A DNA stretch of 64,000 bases, from positions 124,001 through 188,000 of the forward strand of contig NZ_JACOGC010000004.1 of assembly GCF_014284195.1 (NCBI RefSeq), read 5' to 3'. Below the pieces are notes generated by a model. It did no database searches. It had not been told where the DNA came from and worked only from the letters and a program-made list of their open reading frames with translations. Source of the stretch: Cognatundibacterium griseum (lineage in GTDB: Bacteria > Pseudomonadota > Gammaproteobacteria > Burkholderiales > Burkholderiaceae_D). The first letter of the stretch is position 1; each line of letters opens with the position of its first letter. Below are positions 56,833 to 64,000 of the stretch, piece by piece. The translations under genes and the position numbers were made by a program.

Positions 56833-56882
56833 ATTTTCCGGTTCTATGTAACCATCAGGAATAATAAAAAAAAAGAAATCGC

Positions 56883-57260
56883 TTATCCGCACCGCCGATA
56901 AGCGCACCACGCCAGCAAGGCCCAGCCCAGCAAAAATGCGAGACCGCCAAGCGGGGTGACTGCACCCAGCAGCCGAACACCGGTCAGCGCCAGCGCATAC
57001 AGACTGCCGCTGAATACCACGATGCCGGACAACATCGCATATGCCGATTTTCTCAGCAGTGCATCGTTCCATTGCTGCGCCAGGATTCCCAGCGCCAGCA
57101 ACGCCAGCGCATGCACCATCTGATAATGCACGGCGGTCTGCCAGACTGCCAGCATATCGGCGTCCAGCACGGTTTTTAAAGCATGCGCGCCGAATGCGCC
57201 AGCGGCGACGGCGATCAGCATATTCAGCGCACCGGCAGCAATCAGGCTGGCAGGTTTCAT
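56883..57260 (-). CDS. DUF423 (YgdD-like) small membrane protein
   Basis: 125 residues, four hydrophobic segments; begins LIAAGALNMLIAVAAGAFGA (family mark AGAFGAHAL) and ends with GLAFLLGWALLAWCAYR. Function unknown in all members. Its start overlaps the stop of the upstream transporter gene, so it is translated with it. Confidence 0.9.
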   Translation of the reverse strand: MKPASLIAAGALNMLIAVAAGAFGAHALKTVLDADMLAVWQTAVHYQMVHALALLALGILAQQWNDALLRKSAYAMLSGIVVFSGSLYALALTGVRLLGAVTPLGGLAFLLGWALLAWCAYRRCG

Positions 57261-58732
57261 GCCGCCTGCTCCTGTGCAGCACCGCTGGTAATCAGCTTGC
57301 GCAGGAAAGGGATCATCACCACCAGCACGATGCCGACCGCCATGCTGCCCCAGCCCAGCATGGAGAAAATATGGTGGTAAGTCGGGTTGGTGGCGCTCGC
57401 CATACCCTCAGTCGCTTCCGGAATCATGCCGGAAAAATAGCTGGCAAGAATGGATGCGGTGCCGGTCATCAGCATCCAGCTGCCCATCATGATGCCCTGG
57501 TATTTGGCCGGTGCCAGCTTGCCGATCATGGCGTAGCCGACCGGAGAGATCAGCAGCTCACCGATACTTTGCAGAATGTAGCTGATAAAAATCCATTTGA
57601 ACGCAACCAGACCATTTTGCGCCGCGAAACCAATTCCCAGCGGCAGCACCAGAAAACCGAGCGCAATCAGAATCAGCGCGGCAGAGAACTGCACCGGAAT
57701 ATCGAAATTCAGGCCGCGCTTACGCAATGCGGCGAATACGAAAGTCATCAGCGGACCGCCTATCATGATCACAAAACTGTTGATGTTCTGTATCCATTGC
57801 GGCGCGATTTCGGTACCCCAGACAATGCGGTCGACATTATTCACTGCGAACAATTGCAGGCCCATCGGCGCCATCTGATACAGGGTCCAGAACACCAGCG
57901 AACCCAGCGTCAGCATCAGATAGGCCGTCATATTGCGCCGTTCGCGCCGGTCCTGATGCATCAGGGTCAGCGACAGCAGCACAATCCCGACCAGCACACT
58001 GATGATCAGCACCAGACTGCCTGTAGTACCGGCCTGATGCAGCATGAAATACACCACCGGCACCAGTCCCACCAGAATCGCCAGTCCCACCGCCAGTCGC
58101 TTCCTGAACTCGGCCGGACCAGCCTGCAGCAAAGGTGTGTTGAGATCAGAAATGCGCTTCCAGTTAAATACCGCCAGCACGATCGCCATGAAATTCCCGA
58201 TCGTCGCAAAGATAAACAAGCCCGGATAATCCTGCTGCAGCTGGAAATGGCCCGCGGCGGTAAAGCCGATGAAAAAACCGAGATTCATGCCTGCGTAATT
58301 CCACAGGAATGCGCTTTCGCGTCTTTCATCTTCCGGCTTGAAACGCTGGGTCAGCATCATGTTGAGGCAAGTCACGTTCAGGCCGCTGCCGGTCAGGAAC
58401 AGGCCCAGTCCCCAGTACAGCTGCTCGGTGCCGCCAAGCGAAATGATGCCGCAGCCAAGCACCTGCAAAACCATGCCGCCGACAAACAGATTGCGGTTGC
58501 TGATGAAGCGGCCGCCGAGGTAGCCGCCAAACAAATGCAGGCCGTAGTTGAACGCGCCAAACACACCCATGATCGCCGTCGCATCGGCAACGCTGAAATG
58601 CAGTTTTTTCGTGGCGTACAGCACCAGCGTCGAATACAGCACGGCAAAACCGAGGGTGGCAAAGATCTGGATAAAAAACAAGGCCGCCGAACCTTCCGGG
58701 ATATGGGCGATTTTTTCTTTTAAGCTGGACAC
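57257..58732 (-). CDS. POT/PTR family transporter lacking the ExxER motif
   Basis: 491 residues, about 12-14 membrane segments, matching proton-dependent oligopeptide transporters in FGGYLGGRFISNRNLFVGG and GELLISPVGYAMIGKLAP. Typical POT proteins carry ExxER on TM1 for proton coupling; here the helix reads LFFIQIFATLGFAVLYSTLV with no Glu or Arg. Coupling or substrate may therefore differ. It is first of a two-gene unit with the DUF423 gene. Confidence 0.87.
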   Translation of the reverse strand: MSSLKEKIAHIPEGSAALFFIQIFATLGFAVLYSTLVLYATKKLHFSVADATAIMGVFGAFNYGLHLFGGYLGGRFISNRNLFVGGMVLQVLGCGIISLGGTEQLYWGLGLFLTGSGLNVTCLNMMLTQRFKPEDERRESAFLWNYAGMNLGFFIGFTAAGHFQLQQDYPGLFIFATIGNFMAIVLAVFNWKRISDLNTPLLQAGPAEFRKRLAVGLAILVGLVPVVYFMLHQAGTTGSLVLIISVLVGIVLLSLTLMHQDRRERRNMTAYLMLTLGSLVFWTLYQMAPMGLQLFAVNNVDRIVWGTEIAPQWIQNINSFVIMIGGPLMTFVFAALRKRGLNFDIPVQFSAALILIALGFLVLPLGIGFAAQNGLVAFKWIFISYILQSIGELLISPVGYAMIGKLAPAKYQGIMMGSWMLMTGTASILASYFSGMIPEATEGMASATNPTYHHIFSMLGWGSMAVGIVLVVMIPFLRKLITSGAAQEQAA

Positions 58733-58861
58733 AATGAACTCCTGTTAATGTGGCGTGCATTGTAATGCACAGACCTGCCGGCACTGTGTCTTTATGTACT
58801 GCAGTGCAAAACGGAATGGTCCGGCAAAACCCGGCGCACGCGCATTGGAATACGGGGATAA

Positions 58862-58888
58862 AAAATGACCGGCATTGCCGGTCATTTT
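58862..58888 (-). terminator. intrinsic terminator of the indolepyruvate oxidoreductase gene
   Basis: AAAATGACCGGC pairs perfectly with GCCGGTCATTTT around a 3-base loop; on the minus strand a T-run follows. It lies 21 bases past the stop at 58909. Confidence 0.88.
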
Positions 58889-58908
58889 CAGGATGCAGCA
58901 TGCAAAAA

Positions 58909-61900
58909 TTACGCTGCCTGTTGTGCTGGCGGTTTCTGCGGGGCAGGCTGCCGGGTATTGAATTCAGCGATCAGACTCGCCTCCTTGCTTTTAGCAGCAG
59001 CCAGATAACGTTCCTTCACATGCCCGTAACCACGGATATCTTCCGGAATGGCGGCAATCGCCACCGCTTTCGCCAGATTATCCGCATTCAACAACGGCAA
59101 CAGGCGATTGATGGTCTGCTGATATTCCACCGGCAAGGCGCGCTCTGTTTTGCGCTCTTCGGTATAACCAAAAATATCGAATGCCGTGCCGCGCAAGGAT
59201 TTGAAGCCAGCCAGCAAACCGAACGCTTTCATCATCCACGGGCCATACTGTTTTTTGACCAGATGCCCCTGCGTATCGCGCTTGGCAAACAATGGCGGCG
59301 CCAGATGGAAATGGATCGCATAATCGCCTTCAAACATATCGGCGATCTTTTTCTGGAATTTGCCATCGCTGTACAAACGCGCGACTTCGTATTCGTCCTT
59401 GTACGCCATCAGCTTGAACAGATATTTCGCCACCGCTTCTGTCAGGCGCAAAGCCTTGCCATCGGCAATGCGGGTCTCCGCCGCCCTGACCTGATTCACA
59501 AAATCCAGATACTGCTGCGCATAGGCGGCGTTCTGATAATCGGTCAGGAAGTTAACCCGCCGGTTGATTGTTTCTTCCAGTGTCGGTGCGCGTTTCAGTT
59601 CCACCACCTGCGCCGGTGCCGCCAGGCGTTTGACGGCAGCCAGATCGTGCGCTGCCAGCCGGCCCCAGTTGAACGCCTGCTTATTGAAATCAATCGACAC
59701 GGCATTTAACTCAATCGCCCGCATCAGCGCCGCGATTTCCAGTGGTACCCAGCCTTTTTGCCAGGCGTAGCCGAGGATGAACATATTGGTCGCAATATTG
59801 TCCCCCATCAGCGCTGTCGCAATCGATGCAGCATCCACCATATCGACACGGCCTTCACCGCAGGCTTTGCGGATATCCTGTTCGGCGGACGTACCGGGGA
59901 ATTGCCAGTCCGGATTTTTGATGAAGGTCGAAGTCGGTGTGCCGTTCGCATTGATCGCGGCATAAGTGCGGCCTTCGCCCATGCGTGATAACGCATCCTT
60001 GCCAGCGGTCACGATCAGATCGCAACCGATGACCAGATCGGCCATGCCGGTACCAACGCGGGTCGACTGGATGTCGTCGGCTTTATCAGCCAGACGCACA
60101 TGCGACATCACCGCGCCGCCTTTTTGCGCGAGACCAGTCATGTCCAATACCGAACACGCCTTGCCTTGCAAATGCGCCGCCATCGCCATGATCTGACCGA
60201 TAGTGATTACGCCAGTACCACCAACGCCGGTCACCAGCACGCCGAACGGCACTTTGGTGTCAGGCAGCGTCGGATACGGTAAAGTATTCACGTCGAGCGC
60301 GTTACCCGCCTCGATTTTCATCTTCGCCGGTTTCTTCAGCTTGCCGCCTTCGACCGTCACAAAGCTCGGGCAGAAGCCGGTCACGCAAGAAAAATCCTTG
60401 TTGCACGACGATTGATTGATCTGACGCTTGCGGCCGAATTCGGTTTCCAGCGGCTCGACCGATAAACAGTTGGACTGCACCGAACAATCGCCGCAGCCTT
60501 CACAGACCGCTTCGTTGATCACTGCGCGCTTGGCCGGGTCGGGAAAACCAGGTTTGCCGTTCTTGTCGATTTTTTTCCGGCGGCGGCGTTTTTCGGAAGC
60601 GCAGGTCTGGTCGTAAATCATGGCCGACACACCTTTGCATTCGCGCAGCTCGCGCTGTACCGCATCGAGTTCGGAACGGTGACGCACCGTGACGCCCGGC
60701 GCCCACGGATAAGCAGCACCGTACTTTTCCGGCTCATCAGTGACGACGATAATCGGGTTCACGCCTTCAGCGGCGATCTGACGCGAAATCATGCCGGGAT
60801 CGAGCGGGCCGTCGAATTCCTGACCGCCGGTCATCGCGACGGCATCATTGAACAGAATTTTGTAAGTGATATTCACGTCACCAGATACTGCTGCGCGAAT
60901 GGCGAGCAGGCCGGAGTGGTAATAAGTACCGTCGCCAAGGTTACAGAACACATGCTTTTCATTGGTGAACGGCGCAGCACCGACCCAGGTCACGCCTTCA
61001 CCGCCCATGTGGGTGAAGGTCGATGTTTCGCGGTCCATCCAGGTCACCATGTAATGGCAACCGATACCGGCCAGCGCTCGGCTGCCCTGCGGTACTTTGG
61101 TGGACGTGTTGTGCGGGCAGCCTGAGCAGAAATGCGGGATACGGTCTTTGTTCGCATCCGGTTTGCCGACATTGGCCAGCGCATTTTCTTTGGCTTCGAG
61201 ATAGGCAACACGCTCTTTGACGCGCTGTTCTACCGGATGTCCGGCAAAGTAGCGGGTAATACGGGAAGCAATCGCCCGTGCGATCTGTGCCGGGCTCAGT
61301 TCATAGGTCGCAGGCAGCAGCCATTCACCGTGACCAGAACCATGCAGATTGCTCCATTCACCCGAATCGTCGAACTTGCCGACCACACGCGGACGCACGC
61401 TGTCTTCCCAGTTGTACAGCTCTTCTTTCAGCGCGTATTCCAGAATCTGGCGCTTTTCTTCCACCACCAAAATTTCTTCCAGCCCGGTCGCAAATTCGCG
61501 CACACCTTCGGACTCCAGCGGCCAGGTCATGCCGATTTTGTACAGACGGATGCCGATGTCTTTCGCCACCTGTTCATCAATGCCAAGATCGGCCAGTGCC
61601 TGACGGGTATCGAGATAGGATTTACCAGCGGTAATGATACCGATTTTGGCATGCGGGCTGTCCCAGATGATCTGGTTCAGCTTGTTGGCACGTGCATAAG
61701 CGAGCGCGGCATACCATTTGTAATTGTTCATCCGGGTTTCCTGCGCCAGCACAGGGTCCGGTGTGCGGATGCTGACGCCGTCTGCCGGCAGCACAAAATC
61801 TTCAGGAATCACCGGTTTAACGCGATCCGGATCAATCTCCACCACGGCCCCGGATTCAACGATATCAGTCACGCATTTCATCGATACCCACAGACCTGTA

Positions 61901-62508
61901 TAGCGTGACAGCGCGATGCCGTGCAGGCCGTAATCCAGATACTCTTGCACCGTGGACGGATACAGCACCGGGATGCCGCAGGCTTTCAGGATATGTTCGG
62001 ACTGATGCGCGGCAGTCGATGATTTCGCTGCATGATCGTCACCTGCCACCACCAGTACGCCGCCGTGCGGGGAAGTACCGGCCAGATTCGCATGTTTAAA
62101 CACGTCGCCACAACGGTCCACGCCCGGCCCTTTGCCGTACCACATCGCAAATACGCCATCGTATTTCGCACCGGGGAACATATTGACCTGCTGCGTGCCC
62201 CAGACCGAGGTGGCAGCTAGGTCTTCATTCACGCCGGGGTGAAATTTAACGTGGTGTTTTTCCAGATGTTTTTTGGCTTTGGCGGCGGTCAGATCGACAT
62301 TACCCAGCGGGGAACCGCGGTAGCCGCTGATGAAACCGGCGGTGTTCAGACCCGCTTTTTCATCGGCCTGACGCTGCAGCATCATCAGACGGATCAGCGC
62401 CTGGGTGCCGGTCATGAAGGCGCGGCCGCGCGGGAGGGTGAATTTGTCGTCGAGCGTGACAGATGTGTCGATCAGCGCATGCTGCCCGGGTGTGAGGGGT
62501 GCGTTCAT
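58909..62508 (-). CDS. indolepyruvate ferredoxin oxidoreductase, fused subunits
   Basis: 1199 residues combining the thiamine-diphosphate (IorA-like) and gamma (IorB-like) parts. N-terminal family marks include NTAGFISGYRGSPLGNVD; the TPP-binding core has GDGTYYHSGLLAIRAAVSGD; a 4Fe-4S module has EAVCEGCGDCSVQSNCLSVE; the C-terminal part has VLVTGVGGTGVITIGQIMAM. It oxidatively decarboxylates arylpyruvates to aryl-CoA with ferredoxin, in aromatic amino acid breakdown. The fused long form is usual in proteobacteria. It is monocistronic, with a terminator at 58862. Confidence 0.92.
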   Translation of the reverse strand: MNAPLTPGQHALIDTSVTLDDKFTLPRGRAFMTGTQALIRLMMLQRQADEKAGLNTAGFISGYRGSPLGNVDLTAAKAKKHLEKHHVKFHPGVNEDLAATSVWGTQQVNMFPGAKYDGVFAMWYGKGPGVDRCGDVFKHANLAGTSPHGGVLVVAGDDHAAKSSTAAHQSEHILKACGIPVLYPSTVQEYLDYGLHGIALSRYTGLWVSMKCVTDIVESGAVVEIDPDRVKPVIPEDFVLPADGVSIRTPDPVLAQETRMNNYKWYAALAYARANKLNQIIWDSPHAKIGIITAGKSYLDTRQALADLGIDEQVAKDIGIRLYKIGMTWPLESEGVREFATGLEEILVVEEKRQILEYALKEELYNWEDSVRPRVVGKFDDSGEWSNLHGSGHGEWLLPATYELSPAQIARAIASRITRYFAGHPVEQRVKERVAYLEAKENALANVGKPDANKDRIPHFCSGCPHNTSTKVPQGSRALAGIGCHYMVTWMDRETSTFTHMGGEGVTWVGAAPFTNEKHVFCNLGDGTYYHSGLLAIRAAVSGDVNITYKILFNDAVAMTGGQEFDGPLDPGMISRQIAAEGVNPIIVVTDEPEKYGAAYPWAPGVTVRHRSELDAVQRELRECKGVSAMIYDQTCASEKRRRRKKIDKNGKPGFPDPAKRAVINEAVCEGCGDCSVQSNCLSVEPLETEFGRKRQINQSSCNKDFSCVTGFCPSFVTVEGGKLKKPAKMKIEAGNALDVNTLPYPTLPDTKVPFGVLVTGVGGTGVITIGQIMAMAAHLQGKACSVLDMTGLAQKGGAVMSHVRLADKADDIQSTRVGTGMADLVIGCDLIVTAGKDALSRMGEGRTYAAINANGTPTSTFIKNPDWQFPGTSAEQDIRKACGEGRVDMVDAASIATALMGDNIATNMFILGYAWQKGWVPLEIAALMRAIELNAVSIDFNKQAFNWGRLAAHDLAAVKRLAAPAQVVELKRAPTLEETINRRVNFLTDYQNAAYAQQYLDFVNQVRAAETRIADGKALRLTEAVAKYLFKLMAYKDEYEVARLYSDGKFQKKIADMFEGDYAIHFHLAPPLFAKRDTQGHLVKKQYGPWMMKAFGLLAGFKSLRGTAFDIFGYTEERKTERALPVEYQQTINRLLPLLNADNLAKAVAIAAIPEDIRGYGHVKERYLAAAKSKEASLIAEFNTRQPAPQKPPAQQAA

Positions 62509-62932
62509 GGGGTCTCCGTGTTTTTATTTGTACAGCGAGGATATTCGCTGCAAAACAGAATCACCTTGTGAGTGAATCATATACTTTTTCATTCTGGCCG
62601 CACATTAACATGCGGTATGGCTCTGCCCCATGTACAGGGTTCCACAAAAATACCGGTACAGTATGACTGACACATCCTCAAAGTGTACTGGTATATTTGA
62701 TAATATTTTCAGCCAATCTGCTGTTCCCGCGCCGTTCCGTCCATCCGGCGGGACTGAAAACGATTTAGTTGATTACCGACAGGAAACAAACTTGCAGGAG
62801 GCTTACGCCGGTGCTAACTTGAAACGAAATTTGGAAAATTGTTGTTTTCCAATTTCATTTAGGAAAGTACCCTGCTTTTCTGGGAAAATCGTTGCTGATA
62901 TTTCTTTTTCCACCGTTACCAAGACAGGAACC
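62509..62932. other. intergenic region before the right-edge sensor gene
   Basis: About 424 bases between divergent genes. It contains a loose inverted repeat (ATACCGGTACA-like at about 62650 and AGTGTACTGGTATA at about 62676) and AT-rich promoter-like stretches. No gene is supported. Confidence 0.4.
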
Positions 62933-64000
62933 ATGATGTCTGTTTCCATGGATACCATCATAAAAAAACTGCTGTCGCCCAGCGCTGCCCTGATGAACCG
63001 GCTGGGGCTGCGCACCAAGCTGCTGGCGATGTTCGTGACCCTGATGCTGCCGACACTGCTGCTCGTGCTGTACATGGTTTCCCGCATGCAGGCCGATGTC
63101 AGCATGGCCGACCATGAATTGCGCGGCATACAGATCAACCGTCAGGTCATGGATGTGCTGTTACAGACGCAAAAACACCGCGGTCAGGTGAATCTGAAAC
63201 TCTCGGGCGAAAACAACGACAGTGCGCTGGAACAGACCCGGAAGGCGCTGGCCGGCCATCTCAGCCTGCTGAATCAGAATATCCGGACCAACAGCGAATT
63301 TGGACTGGAGCAGGACTGGAAAACACTGGAAGCCGATTTACAGCAGCTGACTGCCGGACAAATTGCCGCCACCGCAGCAGCCAATATGCAGCAGCACAAT
63401 GCATTGATCGCCCGCCTGCTCCGTTTTTCGCAATATGCCAGTGAGAAAACCGGATTACTGCTGGACCCGGAAGCCTCCACCTATTTTCTGATGGATGCCT
63501 CGATTTCCCGCATCCCGCACTGGACCGAACAGATCGCCCAATTACGCGGTGCCGGTGCAGGTCTGATCCGCTCCGGCACGATCAGCCCAGAAGACAAGGC
63601 AGCGATTCTGGCCCGCATAGAAATCCTGCAAGCCAGCGTTGGTGCCTTTGTGCAGACTGCCGATGCGCTGCAACGCGCCGGCGAACAGCTGCAAGGCCAG
63701 GAAACAGAAGCGCTGCAGGCAACGCAGCAGTTCGTCGCGCTGGCGCGGCAAAATCTGCTGGGCGATGCCATCAGCGGCGACGCCGGCGGCTACTTTGCAG
63801 AAGGCACGCAGGCCATCGAAAAAACTGTGGCATTGCAAAAGCGCTTGCATCAGCGTCTGACCGATATCCTCGAACAGCGTCTCAGCAGCCAGAGCTGGCA
63901 ACGCAATCTGATCGTCGCCGTCATGTCGCTGTTGTTTATCGTCAGTGCTTATCTGCTGCTGGGTTTTTACCGCGGCTTCATGCAATCCCTGATGTCAGTA
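62933..64000 (+). CDS. methyl-accepting chemotaxis-like or sensor protein, N-terminal part
   Basis: Open from the ATG at 62933 (AGGAA 5 bases upstream) to the window edge, 356 codons with no stop. A first membrane helix at about 33-52 (MFVTLMLPTLLLVLYMVS) leads to a mostly helical periplasmic domain of about 280 residues, then a second helix near 333-352 (LIVAVMSLLFIVSAYLLLGF) and the start of a cytoplasmic part. The layout suits a chemoreceptor or sensor kinase with a four-helix ligand domain; the output domain is beyond the edge. Confidence 0.75.
   Translation, partial: MMSVSMDTIIKKLLSPSAALMNRLGLRTKLLAMFVTLMLPTLLLVLYMVSRMQADVSMADHELRGIQINRQVMDVLLQTQKHRGQVNLKLSGENNDSALEQTRKALAGHLSLLNQNIRTNSEFGLEQDWKTLEADLQQLTAGQIAATAAANMQQHNALIARLLRFSQYASEKTGLLLDPEASTYFLMDASISRIPHWTEQIAQLRGAGAGLIRSGTISPEDKAAILARIEILQASVGAFVQTADALQRAGEQLQGQETEALQATQQFVALARQNLLGDAISGDAGGYFAEGTQAIEKTVALQKRLHQRLTDILEQRLSSQSWQRNLIVAVMSLLFIVSAYLLLGFYRGFMQSLMSV

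Noticed and set aside
57041-58723. 560-codon plus-strand frame opposite the POT transporter
   Set aside because: His/Gln/Arg-rich antisense shadow of a membrane-protein gene; no ribosome site.

Overview
The window looks like a chromosomal segment of a betaproteobacterium, most likely Burkholderiales and plausibly Oxalobacteraceae. This is inferred from gene content: a PhaM-type polyhydroxyalkanoate granule protein, a TctD/TctE pair beside a porin, tandem DUF3108 proteins, a very long fused indolepyruvate ferredoxin oxidoreductase and moderately high GC. The genus cannot be fixed from sequence alone. I see no rRNA, tRNA, CRISPR array, insertion sequence or prophage. Both edges cut genes: comF on the left and a membrane sensor/chemoreceptor on the right.

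Layout. 1-6.7 kb holds housekeeping and signalling genes: comF tail, trmL, a PAS-GGDEF-EAL protein, the heptose-phosphate adenylyltransferase gene, a diiron ferritin-like protein, glutathione peroxidase and a TetR regulator. 6.9-12.7 kb is a tightly overlapping seven-gene lipid-modification operon (FAD oxidoreductase, DUF1365, Cfa-type methyltransferase, chalcone-isomerase-like protein, DUF3833 lipoprotein, SDR, NTF2-like). 12.7-16 kb holds a second NTF2-like gene, then fadH divergent from a padR gene, with clear palindromic operators between them. 16.1-20.8 kb is an ECF sigma factor, a membrane Ser/Thr kinase with TPR-like repeats and a lipoprotein. 20.9-25.2 kb holds phaM, an orphan periplasmic binding protein and two DUF3108 paralogues.

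25.4-33.7 kb is the most unusual part. It is a seven-gene co-directional cluster: AcpS-type phosphopantetheinyl transferase, stand-alone carrier protein, acyl-CoA-dehydrogenase-like flavoprotein, amino acid:[carrier protein] ligase (a truncated class II synthetase homologue), DUF1839 protein, glycoside hydrolase 2-like protein and a double alpha/beta-hydrolase with atypical nucleophile positions. It reads as a pathway that charges an amino acid onto a carrier protein, oxidises it and transfers it, perhaps to a glycan. A polysaccharide-flippase-like gene converges on it with overlapping 3' ends.

34.9-45.6 kb mixes queC, a metallophosphoesterase next to a kinase-universal-stress-protein fusion, another orphan binding protein, a sirtuin, phosphonate genes (phnM and DUF1045) without the C-P lyase core, two alpha/beta hydrolases and a DUF2807 protein. 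46-55 kb has a heptad-repeat secreted protein, a DUF4124 protein, a CoA-transferase, and a TctE/TctD two-component system divergent from a coiled-coil porin and an NMT1/SsuA-type ABC importer. 55-64 kb holds a GST, an AT-rich lone lipoprotein, DUF423, a POT-family transporter lacking its usual ExxER motif, indolepyruvate ferredoxin oxidoreductase and the start of a membrane sensor.
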